A stretch of DNA of 64,000 nt from positions 20,228 to 84,227 of the forward strand of contig JAFWZN010000086.1 of assembly GCA_017522345.1 (NCBI GenBank). The letters run 5' to 3'. The stretch comes from Clostridia bacterium (GTDB taxonomy: Bacteria > Bacillota > Clostridia > Christensenellales > Aristaeellaceae). This document shows positions 17,111 through 26,298 of this stretch, one piece after another. The notes below the pieces were generated by a model that saw only the letters and a list, made by a program, of their open reading frames with translations, was not told where the DNA came from and searched no databases. The first letter of the stretch is position 1; each line of letters begins with the position of its first letter. A program made the translations under genes and the position numbers.

Positions 17111-17953
17111 TTACAGTCCGAGCCTTCTGGCGGCCTCCTCCCACAAGCGCTCGTCTTCCATTGGAAGGTTTGCTTGCTTGGAGAGAATATTCACAAGATC
17201 AATGACTTCAAGAAGATATTCTCGCCCGGTTTTGAGCATGCCCTTTATGCCGCGCGCCCAGACGTTTGATTTTTGGGTAAGCCCGCTTTCGTCCATTTCC
17301 CGGATTACGCGATCGACGTCATATTGCACGCGGTGAAGCGTCGGGCGCCAAACGCCGCTGACAGCTTCCATCATCAGAAAGCATGCGCCGGGCAGATTTC
17401 TGGACGGAACGCCGATCGGGCCTGCATTGGCAATTGTTTTTTTGCCTCTTTGCATGATGAACATGTAATGCGTGTGGCCGACGAGCGCGAGGTTTGTCTG
17501 CATGGATGAAAACATTTCCTCCGCATCCCCGTGTCCCGGGATTACCATGGCGCGGGATTTGGAAAACGAGCCGTGCGCGATTTCAAAGGGCGGATAACCT
17601 GAAAAAGATACGCGCTTGCCAATGGGCATGTTTTCAAACGACAGAATGGTTTCGTTCGGAAGTCTTTCAAAGGTATATAAAAGAGAGCCTGTTCGGGAGT
17701 TGTATTTCCAACCATCATTTGGGTTTTTAAGGTGGTTCAAAAGATATTCTTCCCGGTTTCCGCGGATGATTTCCGTCGGGTACATTGATTTGATTTCCTC
17801 TATCAATTCCATCGTTCGCTCGGGATAGGCGCAGTCGCTCACGAAATCGCCCAAAAGCGCGCACGCGTCAAAGCCGATTTTACGAGCTTCCTTTAAGCAT
17901 GCGCGAAAGGCTATGGAATTGGAGTGAATGTCCGAAAAAGCCGCGATTCTCAT
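17111..17953 (-). CDS. Calcineurin-like metallophosphoesterase (YfcE/MJ0936 type)
   Basis: A 280-residue cytoplasmic phosphoesterase. The dimetal motifs are in order: SDIHSN, LGDFVSD, RGNREE and LVGHTHYMF. The substrate is unknown. Family members cleave phosphodiesters or phosphomonoesters. A C-terminal helical extension (VNILSKQANLPMEDERLWEE) resembles that of predicted phosphodiesterases found in sugar loci. Its start overlaps the DMT transporter stop by four bases, so the two were translated together before the transporter was frameshifted. Confidence 0.82.
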   Translation of the reverse strand: MRIAAFSDIHSNSIAFRACLKEARKIGFDACALLGDFVSDCAYPERTMELIEEIKSMYPTEIIRGNREEYLLNHLKNPNDGWKYNSRTGSLLYTFERLPNETILSFENMPIGKRVSFSGYPPFEIAHGSFSKSRAMVIPGHGDAEEMFSSMQTNLALVGHTHYMFIMQRGKKTIANAGPIGVPSRNLPGACFLMMEAVSGVWRPTLHRVQYDVDRVIREMDESGLTQKSNVWARGIKGMLKTGREYLLEVIDLVNILSKQANLPMEDERLWEEAARRLGL

Positions 17954-18820
17954 AGGTTCAGAAGCACGATGCCGGCAAGTCCCGATACAAGCATGACGGC
18001 GGTGCGAAGGTCGAATTTGTCCTTGTAGCGGATGATTCCGTAAACGGTCATCATGAGAATGAGGCCGCCCTGACGGATCGGGAATACGATTACCCCGTCA
18101 AGGAGCGTCAGCGACTGCATGTTGAACATGGTCGCAATGCCGGTCGAGGCTCCGACAACAATCGCGATGACGGCAAAGGGAATAAGACTTTTTCCGTTCG
18201 GGATTACAAGACGACGATCTTTCAGGAAAAAGATCAAAGAGACAATCACGGTGATACCGAGACCGAAAAGCGCGCTGACCAGCACAAACGATACGGAATA
18301 ATCGTTTCCGTAGGCTCTTAAAAACAATTTCTGGATGACGGAAAGACAGCCGTCCAAAAGGAATGTAATGAGTACGAAAATCGTCCATTTTGCATTGGCT
18401 TTTTCCCCTTCGTTTTTACGGGGGACCGACAAAAAGAGCGTAAGAAGCACGCAGGGAACGCCGAAAATGTTATAAAGGTTCAGCTTCTCTTCCCAAAAAA
18501 AGAACGCCTAAAAGCATGGGAAGGAGCATCGAAAGGTTTACAATCAACGTGGTTTTTCCGACCGGTCCCAGCGTCAGCGTTTTCATGAGCATCATGATCG
18601 CCGTCAAAAACGCGCATGCGTAGAAAAATGCGTATAAAAGCCCGCCAAGCGGCATTTTTACGGAAACACCGAGAACGACAAGAGATACAATCATCGCGAC
18701 ATGACTGATTGCGTGAAAGGGAATCAGCGTCTTTATGCCAGGTTCAAAGCGTGCGCCGTATTCTTTGTTCGCGATGTTCTGAAAAAAGAAAAACAGAATC
18801 GCTAAAAACACAAAGTGCAT
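17950..18820 (-). pseudogene. DMT/EamA-type transporter broken by a one-base frameshift
   Basis: Two adjoining frames together encode a roughly 289-residue, ten-helix drug/metabolite transporter. The first frame (18820 leftward) ends shortly after LLGVLFLGREAEPL; the second begins in the middle and reaches the usual end at 17950. The break is at a run of seven A on the plus strand (18495-18501). Removing one base restores VLFWEEKLNLYNIFGVP, which joins both halves; total length 871 is one more than a multiple of three. GGGAGG lies ten bases before the ATG at 18820. It may be a true mutation, a sequencing error, or a slippage-prone phase-variable tract. Confidence 0.8.
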
Positions 18821-18836
18821 TTTTGTACTTCCTCCC

Positions 18837-19706
18837 CTATGCCTTCACGCTTCCGGCTAAAAGCCCCGCCACAAAGTGCTTCTGCGCAAAGAAGAACACG
18901 ATGTAGATGGGAATTCCGGATACAAGCGTTGCGGCCATCAAAAGGTTCCAGTAGATTTCGCCTTCGTCGCGAAAGCCGGTCAGAGCAACCTGAACGGTCT
19001 TCATGCGATCGCCGCTGGTGGCGACAAGCGGCCAGGTGTATTCGTTCCATGTGCCAGTGAATTTGAGAACGCCCAAGCTTGCAAGCACAGGGCCGGACAA
19101 GGGCAGATAGATCTTGAGAAACGTCTGAAACCGCCCGCATCCGTCAATCATAGCCGCGTCGTCCAGTTCCTTCGGGAACGACACATAGAATTGTCTGCAA
19201 AGGAAAACGCCGAACGAGCCTGCGATAAAAGGGAGAATGAGGCCGGTATAGGTGTTGAAAAGACCGTTTTCGCGCCCGACAATGATACCTAATTTTCTTA
19301 AAAGCGAAAATACCGGTATCAAAGTTACTTGTGTCGGAATCATCATGCCCAAAAGAATGAGCGCGAAAAGGGCGTTTCGGAATTTAAAGGGAATACGCGC
19401 AAACACATAGCCTGACATGGAATTGATGAAAAGCGAAATGATGACGGTGATTACGGTGACGATTGCGCTGTTATAAAAATACCTTGCCCAAGCCCCGTGA
19501 CTCATAGCCGTTTTATAGTTTTCAAACATAAATTCTGAAGGGATGACGACAGGGTCGGACTTATAGATTTCATTCATCGTCTGAAGGGATACGGATACCG
19601 TCATAAGAAGCGGGAATGCGACGGATAAAGCAAGAAGCAGTATGAATATGCGGGATAGGACGGTAAAGGCAATATCGCCTTTTGAACGCTTCTTTATGCG
19701 CATCAT
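18837..19706 (-). CDS. Sugar ABC transporter permease, MalG/UgpE type
   Basis: A 289-residue inner-membrane protein with six predicted helices. The cytoplasmic coupling loop (EAA motif) reads ELDDAAMIDGCGRFQTFLKI, and the C-terminus AGLLAGSVKA is typical of this class. It pairs with the MalF-type permease directly upstream, whose stop codon abuts this start. No ATPase is encoded nearby, so a shared MsmX-like ATPase elsewhere is likely. Confidence 0.93.
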   Translation of the reverse strand: MMRIKKRSKGDIAFTVLSRIFILLLALSVAFPLLMTVSVSLQTMNEIYKSDPVVIPSEFMFENYKTAMSHGAWARYFYNSAIVTVITVIISLFINSMSGYVFARIPFKFRNALFALILLGMMIPTQVTLIPVFSLLRKLGIIVGRENGLFNTYTGLILPFIAGSFGVFLCRQFYVSFPKELDDAAMIDGCGRFQTFLKIYLPLSGPVLASLGVLKFTGTWNEYTWPLVATSGDRMKTVQVALTGFRDEGEIYWNLLMAATLVSGIPIYIVFFFAQKHFVAGLLAGSVKA

Positions 19707-20585
19707 CTATCCCACCTCGCTTTCGCCCGCGCGGTTTAAACGGAAATTGACATATGTAAGCAGCATAACGATCAAAAGCAATACGACCGACATGCTCGAG
19801 GCATAGCCCATTTTAAAATCGTTGAAGCCGGAGACATAAATCTGGTGAACGATCGTGGTTGTTGCGTTCATGGGATCGCCGCGCGTCATAATCTGCACCT
19901 GTTCAAAGGTTTTAAACGCGTCCACCATTGTTGTAACCAGAACGAAAAACGCGACGGGCTTTACCATGGGAAGCGTGATTTTAAACAGGCGCGTCGCCTC
20001 GCCCGCTCCGTCCACCGTCGCGGCCTCGTAAAGTTCCTCAGGAATTGAATTGATCCCGGCAAGATAAATCAGCATACAGTAGCCGATGTTTTTCCAGATG
20101 TTGACAAAGATCAGACATCCTAAGGCCAAGGACGGGTCAAACAGCCAGTCGCGTCCTCTCAGGGAAATAAAGTTGAGCGCTTTATTGATAAATCCATTGT
20201 TCGGATCATACATCATGAGCCAAATCATGGAGACGGCGGCCATGGACGTCGCGTAAGGAAAGATCAGAAGAAGTCTTAACCATTTCACGCCGCGAATGCC
20301 CTTGTTTAAAAGCGCCGCGGCAAGAAAACCCAAAAAGGTGAGCGCAAAAACGGAAACACAGGCATAAACGCATGTGTTTTTAAACGCCTTGTGAAAGGTC
20401 GTGTCCTCAAACAGACGGGCAAAGTTCTTAACCCCAATCCATGAAGCGGTATCAAGGTTATAGTTTGTGAAGCTGAAAAACAGATTCTGAAACGCAGGGT
20501 AAATCACAAACAGAAGAAAAAAGACAAAAAACGGCGTAAGCATGAGATATGCGGTCCAATTGTCCTTCTTGTTTGTCTTTTGCAA
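19707..20585 (-). CDS. Sugar ABC transporter permease, MalF/UgpA type
   Basis: A 292-residue membrane protein with six helices. The EAA loop reads ELYEAATVDGAGEATRLFKI and the N-terminal helix FFVFFLLFVIYPAFQNLFFS is typical of the CUT1 carbohydrate family. It lies between the binding protein gene and the MalG-type permease. A strong hairpin (20612-20637) separates it from the binding protein gene and may lower permease expression relative to binding protein. Confidence 0.93.
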   Translation of the reverse strand: MQKTNKKDNWTAYLMLTPFFVFFLLFVIYPAFQNLFFSFTNYNLDTASWIGVKNFARLFEDTTFHKAFKNTCVYACVSVFALTFLGFLAAALLNKGIRGVKWLRLLLIFPYATSMAAVSMIWLMMYDPNNGFINKALNFISLRGRDWLFDPSLALGCLIFVNIWKNIGYCMLIYLAGINSIPEELYEAATVDGAGEATRLFKITLPMVKPVAFFVLVTTMVDAFKTFEQVQIMTRGDPMNATTTIVHQIYVSGFNDFKMGYASSMSVVLLLIVMLLTYVNFRLNRAGESEVG

Positions 20586-20611
20586 CGCTAAGTCACCTCA
20601 AGTATGGCTCT

Positions 20612-20637
20612 GCCGGGCGGAGAATTTACCGCCCGGC
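20612..20637 (-). promoter_or_regulatory. Intercistronic hairpin between binding protein and permease genes
   Basis: GCCGGGCGG (20612-20620) pairs perfectly with CCGCCCGGC (20629-20637). There is no T-run, so it is more likely an RNA-stabilising or partial-attenuation element than a terminator, as is common after binding protein genes. Confidence 0.6.
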
Positions 20638-20654
20638 GCGAATATGAAAGGAAA

Positions 20655-21878
20655 TCAGCCTTCGATTCTAAATTCGATGTCGGCTTGCGCTTTGTTAAGG
20701 GCATCTTCAATCTCCATGCCGCCGAAAAGCGCATTTTGGTGAAGCTCGTTTCTGACTGTCTGGAAGCCGGTGGACCAGATGACACGCGGCATGCCGGTAC
20801 CGTTGGCAACGCACAGGGAGCGCGCAGCGTTCCAGGGATCCATCTGGGCATATGCTTCGACAAGGGAATTGAGCGTTACGGGAATTTTGGTCATCTCAGC
20901 GCGCTTTAAGGTGGATTCCTTGGAGAGCGCGAAAGAAATGAAATTGAACGCCTCGTCGGGATTTTTGCAGGTTTTTCCGATAAACAGCATGTTGCAGCCG
21001 CAGAAGGATGCGTCTACGCCGTTGTTCGGAGGAAGCGCAATTCCGACCTTGCCCTCGTAATCGGGGTTGCCTAACATGGTGGTGAGCGCCGCGTTGTTAA
21101 TCAGCGTCATTGCCGCGCTTCCGGATACGAAGGGATTAACTTCGTTTGCGGAATAGGTCAGATTGACTTCGGGAAGAAGTTCTTTTAAGAATTCAAGCGC
21201 TTCGGTGACTTTTTCGTTGCCTTCAAAAACGGGTTCGCCGTCCACGATATACTGTCCGCCGTTTCCGTAGACGAACACGTCAAGCTCTACAAGATTACCG
21301 CCCGTCGTCGGGAAGCAGAAGCCGGAAAATTCGACTTCATCCATGTCGTTATACACGGTAAGCTCTCTTGCGGCGTCCGCCAGTTCCTCCCAAGTCGCAG
21401 GAACTTCGATTCCAGCCTCCTCAAGAAGGTCGATTCTGTAGGCGAACACAAACGGCGTTACGGAATAACCGAGGCCGTAGATGTGATCTTTGTACGTTCC
21501 GTTGGCGAGAACGGCGGGCATGATGTCGTCCTTGCCTTCCCACGCGTCAAAATACTCGTCAATCGCCATGTACTGATTGGCTTCAACGCGCTGCGCGACG
21601 GAAAGAATGCCGTGACCGATCAGATCAACGCCCTCGCCGGAGGAAAATCGCGTGTTTAAAACCGTCTCCATGGGATCGCCGATGGCGGCTTCCTCATAGG
21701 CGATTTTGACGCCGGGGTTTGCCTTTTCAAATTCTCCGATGACCCAATTCCAGTAGTTGCGCTCGGGCTCGTCGTTTCCGATGCGAAGGAAGCTGAGCGT
21801 GATATTTTCCTCCTCGGTGAATGCCGGGAAAGTGAAAAGCATGGAAAAAGCGATAACAAAAGTAAGTATTCGTTTCAT
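20655..21878 (-). CDS. Extracellular sugar-binding protein of the CUT1 ABC importer
   Basis: A 407-residue periplasmic-binding-protein-fold protein (family 1 carbohydrate binding) with the typical mid-region ATWEELADAARELT and late GMPRVIWSTGFQTVRNELH. The N-terminus MKRILTFVIAFSMLFTFPAFTE is a signal peptide, but it has no Cys and hence no lipobox; the first Cys comes near residue 180. Firmicute binding proteins are usually lipoproteins, and the two other exported single-anchor proteins in this window have clear lipoboxes. It may be released, or held by its uncleaved signal helix. It heads the transporter genes. Confidence 0.92.
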   Translation of the reverse strand: MKRILTFVIAFSMLFTFPAFTEEENITLSFLRIGNDEPERNYWNWVIGEFEKANPGVKIAYEEAAIGDPMETVLNTRFSSGEGVDLIGHGILSVAQRVEANQYMAIDEYFDAWEGKDDIMPAVLANGTYKDHIYGLGYSVTPFVFAYRIDLLEEAGIEVPATWEELADAARELTVYNDMDEVEFSGFCFPTTGGNLVELDVFVYGNGGQYIVDGEPVFEGNEKVTEALEFLKELLPEVNLTYSANEVNPFVSGSAAMTLINNAALTTMLGNPDYEGKVGIALPPNNGVDASFCGCNMLFIGKTCKNPDEAFNFISFALSKESTLKRAEMTKIPVTLNSLVEAYAQMDPWNAARSLCVANGTGMPRVIWSTGFQTVRNELHQNALFGGMEIEDALNKAQADIEFRIEG

Positions 21879-21893
21879 GAAACGCGTCCCTCC

Positions 21894-23276
21894 TTAATAG
21901 GAAATAGATTCGGGAAGATAAATTCTATCTTCAAGAAGTTGTCTTTGAATCCATTCGCTTCTAACGAACCTGTCCCCCGTTTCCTTTAAGCGTTCAAACA
22001 AGCGACGGCGGTAAGAAGAAATCATTTCCTTTAATTCTTCTTTTCCAATCAGATTGTTTTTCTCGCCCGGATCGTTTTCAAGGTCGTAGAATTCGTCAAC
22101 GTCGGTCAGGTTCCAGACGTATTTGTGTGTTCTTGTGCGAAGCGCGCGGGTGGTATAAAGGCCGAATTGCTGACCGTTTGACGTAACGAGCACGTCTTTG
22201 TCGCACAATTCGTCTTCTTCCGTCGTTTCTGGAAGCGCTTTTCCCTGATAGGCGCTGTCCTCGGGAAGATTCGCATACTTTCGGATGCTCTTAGGAATAT
22301 CGATGCAGTTCATGACGAAGGCGTCCGTCGTTCTCGGAGAAACGCCCGGAACGCGCATAAGGAGCGGCACGCGGATGATGTCGTCATACAGCACATAGTG
22401 CTTGTCCAGCATCGAATGGCTTGCGCACATATCCCCATGGTCGGAGGTGAAGAAAATGACAGTGTCTTCGTACTGACCGCTGTTTTTGAGGGCCTTGATA
22501 ATTCTGCCCAGCGCGTCGTCCAGCTGCGTGATCCAGCCGAAATACCTTGCGACCATCGGCGCAAAATCGTCCCATGTAAGCGCGTCCGTATCCCAGCTCA
22601 TGGTCTGCTGTTTATGAATGTAGGGCTTGTTTTTGAACGTATCGCCCCATCCGTCCCAAGGCTTAATATCCTTGGGGTCGTACATGCGGGAGTAGGGATA
22701 GGAAGGTCTGCACGGAAGGTGCGGGATCTCAAAATCTACCCAAAGATGCCACGGCTTTCCGCTTTGGGAATACCTTTTGATCATTTCAGATGCTCTGTCC
22801 GCCATCCAATGGCTCTCGGATTCCTCTACGGGAATCGGGCTTTCACAGCCGAGCCAGCCGCCGGTGTACTTTGCATCCGGGTATTTTTGGGCGATCATGC
22901 TTCGGTATTCGCTTAAATAAATGTGATCGGTGTAGCCGAAATCGGTTGGGGTTTTCGTGGGTGACACATGGAATCGACCGATGTAGCCGGTATTGTAGCC
23001 CTTTTCGTTAAGCTCCTTGGGCCAGCAGATGGCAGGATTCAATTCCGGGGTCGGCATGAAATCATAGTTCCACTGCGCGCCGATCAGGTCAGGACGTCTT
23101 CCGCACAAAAGCGCCTGACGTGCGGGCGAGCATACGGGAAGGGGCGTGAACGCGCTTTCGAATACGACGGATTCTGATGCAAGCGCGTCGAGATTCGGCG
23201 TTTTTACAGGCCGAAGCTTTCTGTAGCCTACCGAGTCGTGCCGAAGTTGGTCGGCGTTTATCAGCAAAATATTCAT
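21894..23276 (-). CDS. Sulfatase with Cys-type formylglycine motif
   Basis: A 460-residue alkaline-phosphatase-superfamily sulfatase with no signal peptide, so it should act in the cytoplasm on an imported sulfated substrate. The maturation motif is CSPAR (Cys49 to Arg53), followed by QALLCG. Metal and substrate residues include INADQ at residues 6-10 and FTSDHGDM. In anaerobes the Cys is oxidised to formylglycine by the radical-SAM maturase, which is encoded at 30714. The C-terminal DEFYDLENDPGEKNNL is typical of sulfatases. The substrate (sulfated glycan or polyol) is not evident. Confidence 0.92.
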   Translation of the reverse strand: MNILLINADQLRHDSVGYRKLRPVKTPNLDALASESVVFESAFTPLPVCSPARQALLCGRRPDLIGAQWNYDFMPTPELNPAICWPKELNEKGYNTGYIGRFHVSPTKTPTDFGYTDHIYLSEYRSMIAQKYPDAKYTGGWLGCESPIPVEESESHWMADRASEMIKRYSQSGKPWHLWVDFEIPHLPCRPSYPYSRMYDPKDIKPWDGWGDTFKNKPYIHKQQTMSWDTDALTWDDFAPMVARYFGWITQLDDALGRIIKALKNSGQYEDTVIFFTSDHGDMCASHSMLDKHYVLYDDIIRVPLLMRVPGVSPRTTDAFVMNCIDIPKSIRKYANLPEDSAYQGKALPETTEEDELCDKDVLVTSNGQQFGLYTTRALRTRTHKYVWNLTDVDEFYDLENDPGEKNNLIGKEELKEMISSYRRRLFERLKETGDRFVRSEWIQRQLLEDRIYLPESISY

Positions 23277-23281
23277 AACGG

Positions 23282-24382
23282 TTAAATGCGGGTGATGTCG
23301 CCATGGAACGCGGGCAGAAGCTCGGGAACCACCAGTGCGCCGCCGTTTTCGTAGCTCTTCATTGCGGCGAAGGTGTATTCGAGGGTTGCGAGCGCGTCGC
23401 GGCCGGAGGCGCGCAGATACTCGCGCGGAACATTGTTTACGATGTCCTCAAGGAAAGCGTTAATGCGGATCGGGAAGGTCGCTCCGAAATCCTTTACGCC
23501 GAAATCGGTGGTGATGGGCGCAGGAGACGCCATGGAGGGATTTTCAACCTTGTCGATGTCCCAGTAGTGAAGCTTCTCAACGCAGTTTTCGATGCAGAAC
23601 GTGCCTTTGGTTCCGGCATGCTCGTAGCTCCACCAGCCGCCAAGGCCGAACATCGCGTCGCCTCTTTGGCTTAAAAGATAGCCGGTTCCGCCGTTTGCGA
23701 AGCGGACGTGAATGGAATTGATGGAAAGCATGGGATCGCATGCGGAGGCACGGACGCCGGGCTTCGAAAGGAACGCCTGAACGCCCACGATGTCGCCGCA
23801 GAAGTGGCGCATAACGCTGAAGGGATGGGCGCAGAACGCCTTTAAGTGGCTGTAGGGCGTCTGCCAGCGGGGCGCGCCGGGGCCTGCGTATTTGGATTCG
23901 GAGCCGTTGAAGCCAACCTTATGGATGCAGTAAACCATTTCGCCGATCGCGCCGTCTTTAATGAGCTTATCAGCAGCGAAGGCGGGCTCGGTAAAATAGT
24001 GGTTAAGGTCGCAGCCCAGATATACCTTCTGCTTTGCAGCGTAGCGCACAAGCTCTCTTGCGTCGTGGATGTCGGCGCAGATGGGCTTTTCAACCAGAAC
24101 ATTTTTCTTGTAATCGAGCGCCAGCATCGCGGGCTCGAAGTGCATGGAACCGTTGTCATAGCCAGAGGAAGTGACGGAAACAACGTCGATTTCCGGCATG
24201 GCCTTGAGCATTTCCTCTTCATCGTAGAATGCGGGAACGCCAAATTTCTCCGCAGCCGCGTCGGCCTTTTCCTTGACGAGGTCGCAGACTGCTACGAGTT
24301 CGGACAAAGGATTGTCGAAATAGCACTGAGCATGCGTGTTTCCGATGCCGCCCATACCGACGACTGCACACTTGAGTTTCAT
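23282..24382 (-). CDS. Gfo/Idh/MocA family oxidoreductase (1)
   Basis: A 366-residue NAD(P)-dependent sugar or inositol oxidoreductase. The Rossmann motif GMGGIGNTHA is at residues 9-18 and the catalytic segment VEKPIC follows near 97, with Lys expected to act in catalysis. The C-terminal half forms the substrate-binding beta sheet (YSHLKAFCAHPFSVMRHFCG). It shares closest layout with the protein at 25276 (both have the xHxKAxxxHx motif), suggesting a duplication. The substrate is unknown. Confidence 0.9.
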   Translation of the reverse strand: MKLKCAVVGMGGIGNTHAQCYFDNPLSELVAVCDLVKEKADAAAEKFGVPAFYDEEEMLKAMPEIDVVSVTSSGYDNGSMHFEPAMLALDYKKNVLVEKPICADIHDARELVRYAAKQKVYLGCDLNHYFTEPAFAADKLIKDGAIGEMVYCIHKVGFNGSESKYAGPGAPRWQTPYSHLKAFCAHPFSVMRHFCGDIVGVQAFLSKPGVRASACDPMLSINSIHVRFANGGTGYLLSQRGDAMFGLGGWWSYEHAGTKGTFCIENCVEKLHYWDIDKVENPSMASPAPITTDFGVKDFGATFPIRINAFLEDIVNNVPREYLRASGRDALATLEYTFAAMKSYENGGALVVPELLPAFHGDITRI

Positions 24383-24400
24383 GTAAGGTTCCTCCTTTAT

Positions 24401-25255
24401 TTAGCTGTTTATCCGGGCGTACGCGCTCGGCGTAACGCCCAGTTCCTTTTTGAATTCACGGGAAAAATGACAAAGGCTTGCAAAACCCACATCCGACGCA
24501 ACTTCGCTGACGGTTTTTCCGTTTAAAAGCAATTCCGTCGCTTTGGCAAATCGATATCTTCTCAGATATTCCTGAACGCCTACGCCCGTTAAGTGTTTAA
24601 ACTGTCTTGAAAGATAGTCGGGCGTGACGCCTGTCTCCTGCGCGATGACGGAAACAGACAAATTGGCATCGGAATATCGGGCGTTTACAATTCCAAGCGC
24701 GTTTGATACGTAATTGGGATAGGAATTCTGCTCGTTGGGGGTGCTCACGTGCTTTTGAAAGGCGCGCGACGCGTCAATCAAAAGGCAGACAAGCTGGCAT
24801 TTGACCTTCAGCTGCCAGCCGGACTCTTTCTCCCCCGCGTCCTTAATCATCTGCTTTAATAAGCGGGAAACGCGCTTCTGTTCGTCCAAATCCAGATGGA
24901 TCTTGGGTAAAGCCGCGGGCGCATCGGTTTCGAAAAGAGCTGAAAGCGCCGGAAGGCGCATAAGATCGCCTTCGAAAGCGGAGACTGTGCTTTTTAGGAA
25001 AAGGCAGTTGAAAATGGAAATCTGCCCTGTGCCGAGGTATCTGTGTACGACGCCCGGCGGAACAAGAAACAGATCGCCTTCGACAAGAAGCGTGTTTGCG
25101 TTGCTCGATTCATGCAGGCAGAAGCCGCTTTGAATGTACACAAGCTCGAAAAAATCGTGCGAATGCGCGCTTGTGCCCTTGTGTACGGTGCCGAAAACGA
25201 CGACGCCCGGCTCCTTTGATGATACAAAATCGTCAAAATGCAAAACCTTTGCCAT
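24401..25255 (-). CDS. AraC family transcriptional regulator
   Basis: A 284-residue regulator. Residues 1-150 form a cupin sensor (SAHSHDFFELVYIQSGF and VEGDLFLVPPGVVHRYL). Residues 185-284 carry two helix-turn-helix units (VSVIAQETGVTPDYLSRQFK and VSEVASDVGFASLCHFSREF). It sits inside the island between two oxidoreductase genes and so is the likely inducer-responsive activator. Its operators were not identified. Confidence 0.93.
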   Translation of the reverse strand: MAKVLHFDDFVSSKEPGVVVFGTVHKGTSAHSHDFFELVYIQSGFCLHESSNANTLLVEGDLFLVPPGVVHRYLGTGQISIFNCLFLKSTVSAFEGDLMRLPALSALFETDAPAALPKIHLDLDEQKRVSRLLKQMIKDAGEKESGWQLKVKCQLVCLLIDASRAFQKHVSTPNEQNSYPNYVSNALGIVNARYSDANLSVSVIAQETGVTPDYLSRQFKHLTGVGVQEYLRRYRFAKATELLLNGKTVSEVASDVGFASLCHFSREFKKELGVTPSAYARINS

Positions 25256-25275
25256 TGCCGGGCGTCTCCTTTCGG

Positions 25276-26292
25276 TCAGAATGCATCGGGGAACATTTCT
25301 TCAAGATAAACGATTCTTCCGGTGTTCAGGGACTCAATTGCGGCGTGGATAATCATCTGCGCCTTTAAGCCCTGAAGGCCGCTTCCGTCGATATCCTCAG
25401 GCTTCACGCCCGCGTCCACCTCGCGCACGAAGCAGCGGATGCGGTCGCGGAAGGTGTCGTCAAAGTTGGAATAGCCGCCGAACACGGGATTGGTGTACAC
25501 GCGCTTTTCGGGATTGCCCGCGGGATAAAGCGTCGCCTCGCGCCACATGTCTTCAAAGATCAGCCTGCCTTTCGTGCCTGCGACTTCGCATCTTTCCATG
25601 GGATGTCCGCGGGCGATGTCGTAGGAGGAGGTGAGATGACCGACGGCGCCGTTTTTAAACTTCATGTTGGTGGACTGGGTAGACCAGATGGAGCGTCCTG
25701 GCGCCTTCATGGCGAAGGTCTGAACGGCCTCAACGTCGCCCATGAAATAGCGGATGATTTCGCAGGAATGGGGATTTAAAGCCTTCAGATGATAATACGG
25801 GCTGTCAAAATCCTGCGGCTTTCCGATCCAAAGCGCCATGTTGCAGAAAAGAAGATCGCCCAAGAGGCCTTCGTCCTGCCATTTTTTGGCGGCGCGGGCT
25901 GCGGGGGTAAAACGGTGATTGAAATCAAGCGCAAAGCAGCGATTCAGCTTCTTTGCGGTTTTCACCATGTCGATACCGTGCTCGATGATGTTTGAAATGG
26001 GCTTTTCGGTAAGGACGTGACAGCCTGCCTCAAGCGCCTGGATGGTGGGAACATAATGGTCGGAGGAATACTCGTAGCCGCCGGTTGCGACGGACACGAG
26101 GTCGGGCTTGAGCTCTTTGAGCATGGTGGGCGCATCGTAATACGCTTTAACGCCGAATTTTTTCGCCGCTGCGTCCGCGCGCTCGCGGTTTACGTCGCAA
26201 ACGCCGACCAGCTCGACCAGTTCATCCTCCATATAGATTCTGGAGTGAAGATTTCCGATGTGGCCAAGGCCGATAACACATACTCTAAGCAT
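25276..26292 (-). CDS. Gfo/Idh/MocA family oxidoreductase (2)
   Basis: A 338-residue enzyme. The nucleotide-binding motif GLGHIGNLHS is at residues 8-17, and TEKPIS carries the catalytic Lys. The substrate region includes YYHLKALNPHSCEIIRYF, close to that of the enzyme at 23282. It follows the AP-superfamily hydrolase gene with a six-base gap and is likely co-transcribed. Probable role is oxidation or epimerisation of a sugar or polyol. Confidence 0.9.
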   Translation of the reverse strand: MLRVCVIGLGHIGNLHSRIYMEDELVELVGVCDVNRERADAAAKKFGVKAYYDAPTMLKELKPDLVSVATGGYEYSSDHYVPTIQALEAGCHVLTEKPISNIIEHGIDMVKTAKKLNRCFALDFNHRFTPAARAAKKWQDEGLLGDLLFCNMALWIGKPQDFDSPYYHLKALNPHSCEIIRYFMGDVEAVQTFAMKAPGRSIWSTQSTNMKFKNGAVGHLTSSYDIARGHPMERCEVAGTKGRLIFEDMWREATLYPAGNPEKRVYTNPVFGGYSNFDDTFRDRIRCFVREVDAGVKPEDIDGSGLQGLKAQMIIHAAIESLNTGRIVYLEEMFPDAF

Positions 26293-26298
26293 AATCGA

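Noticed and set aside
23846..24526. Open frame of 226 codons opposite an oxidoreductase gene and araC
   Set aside because: It spans two well-supported genes on the other strand and shows no family features.
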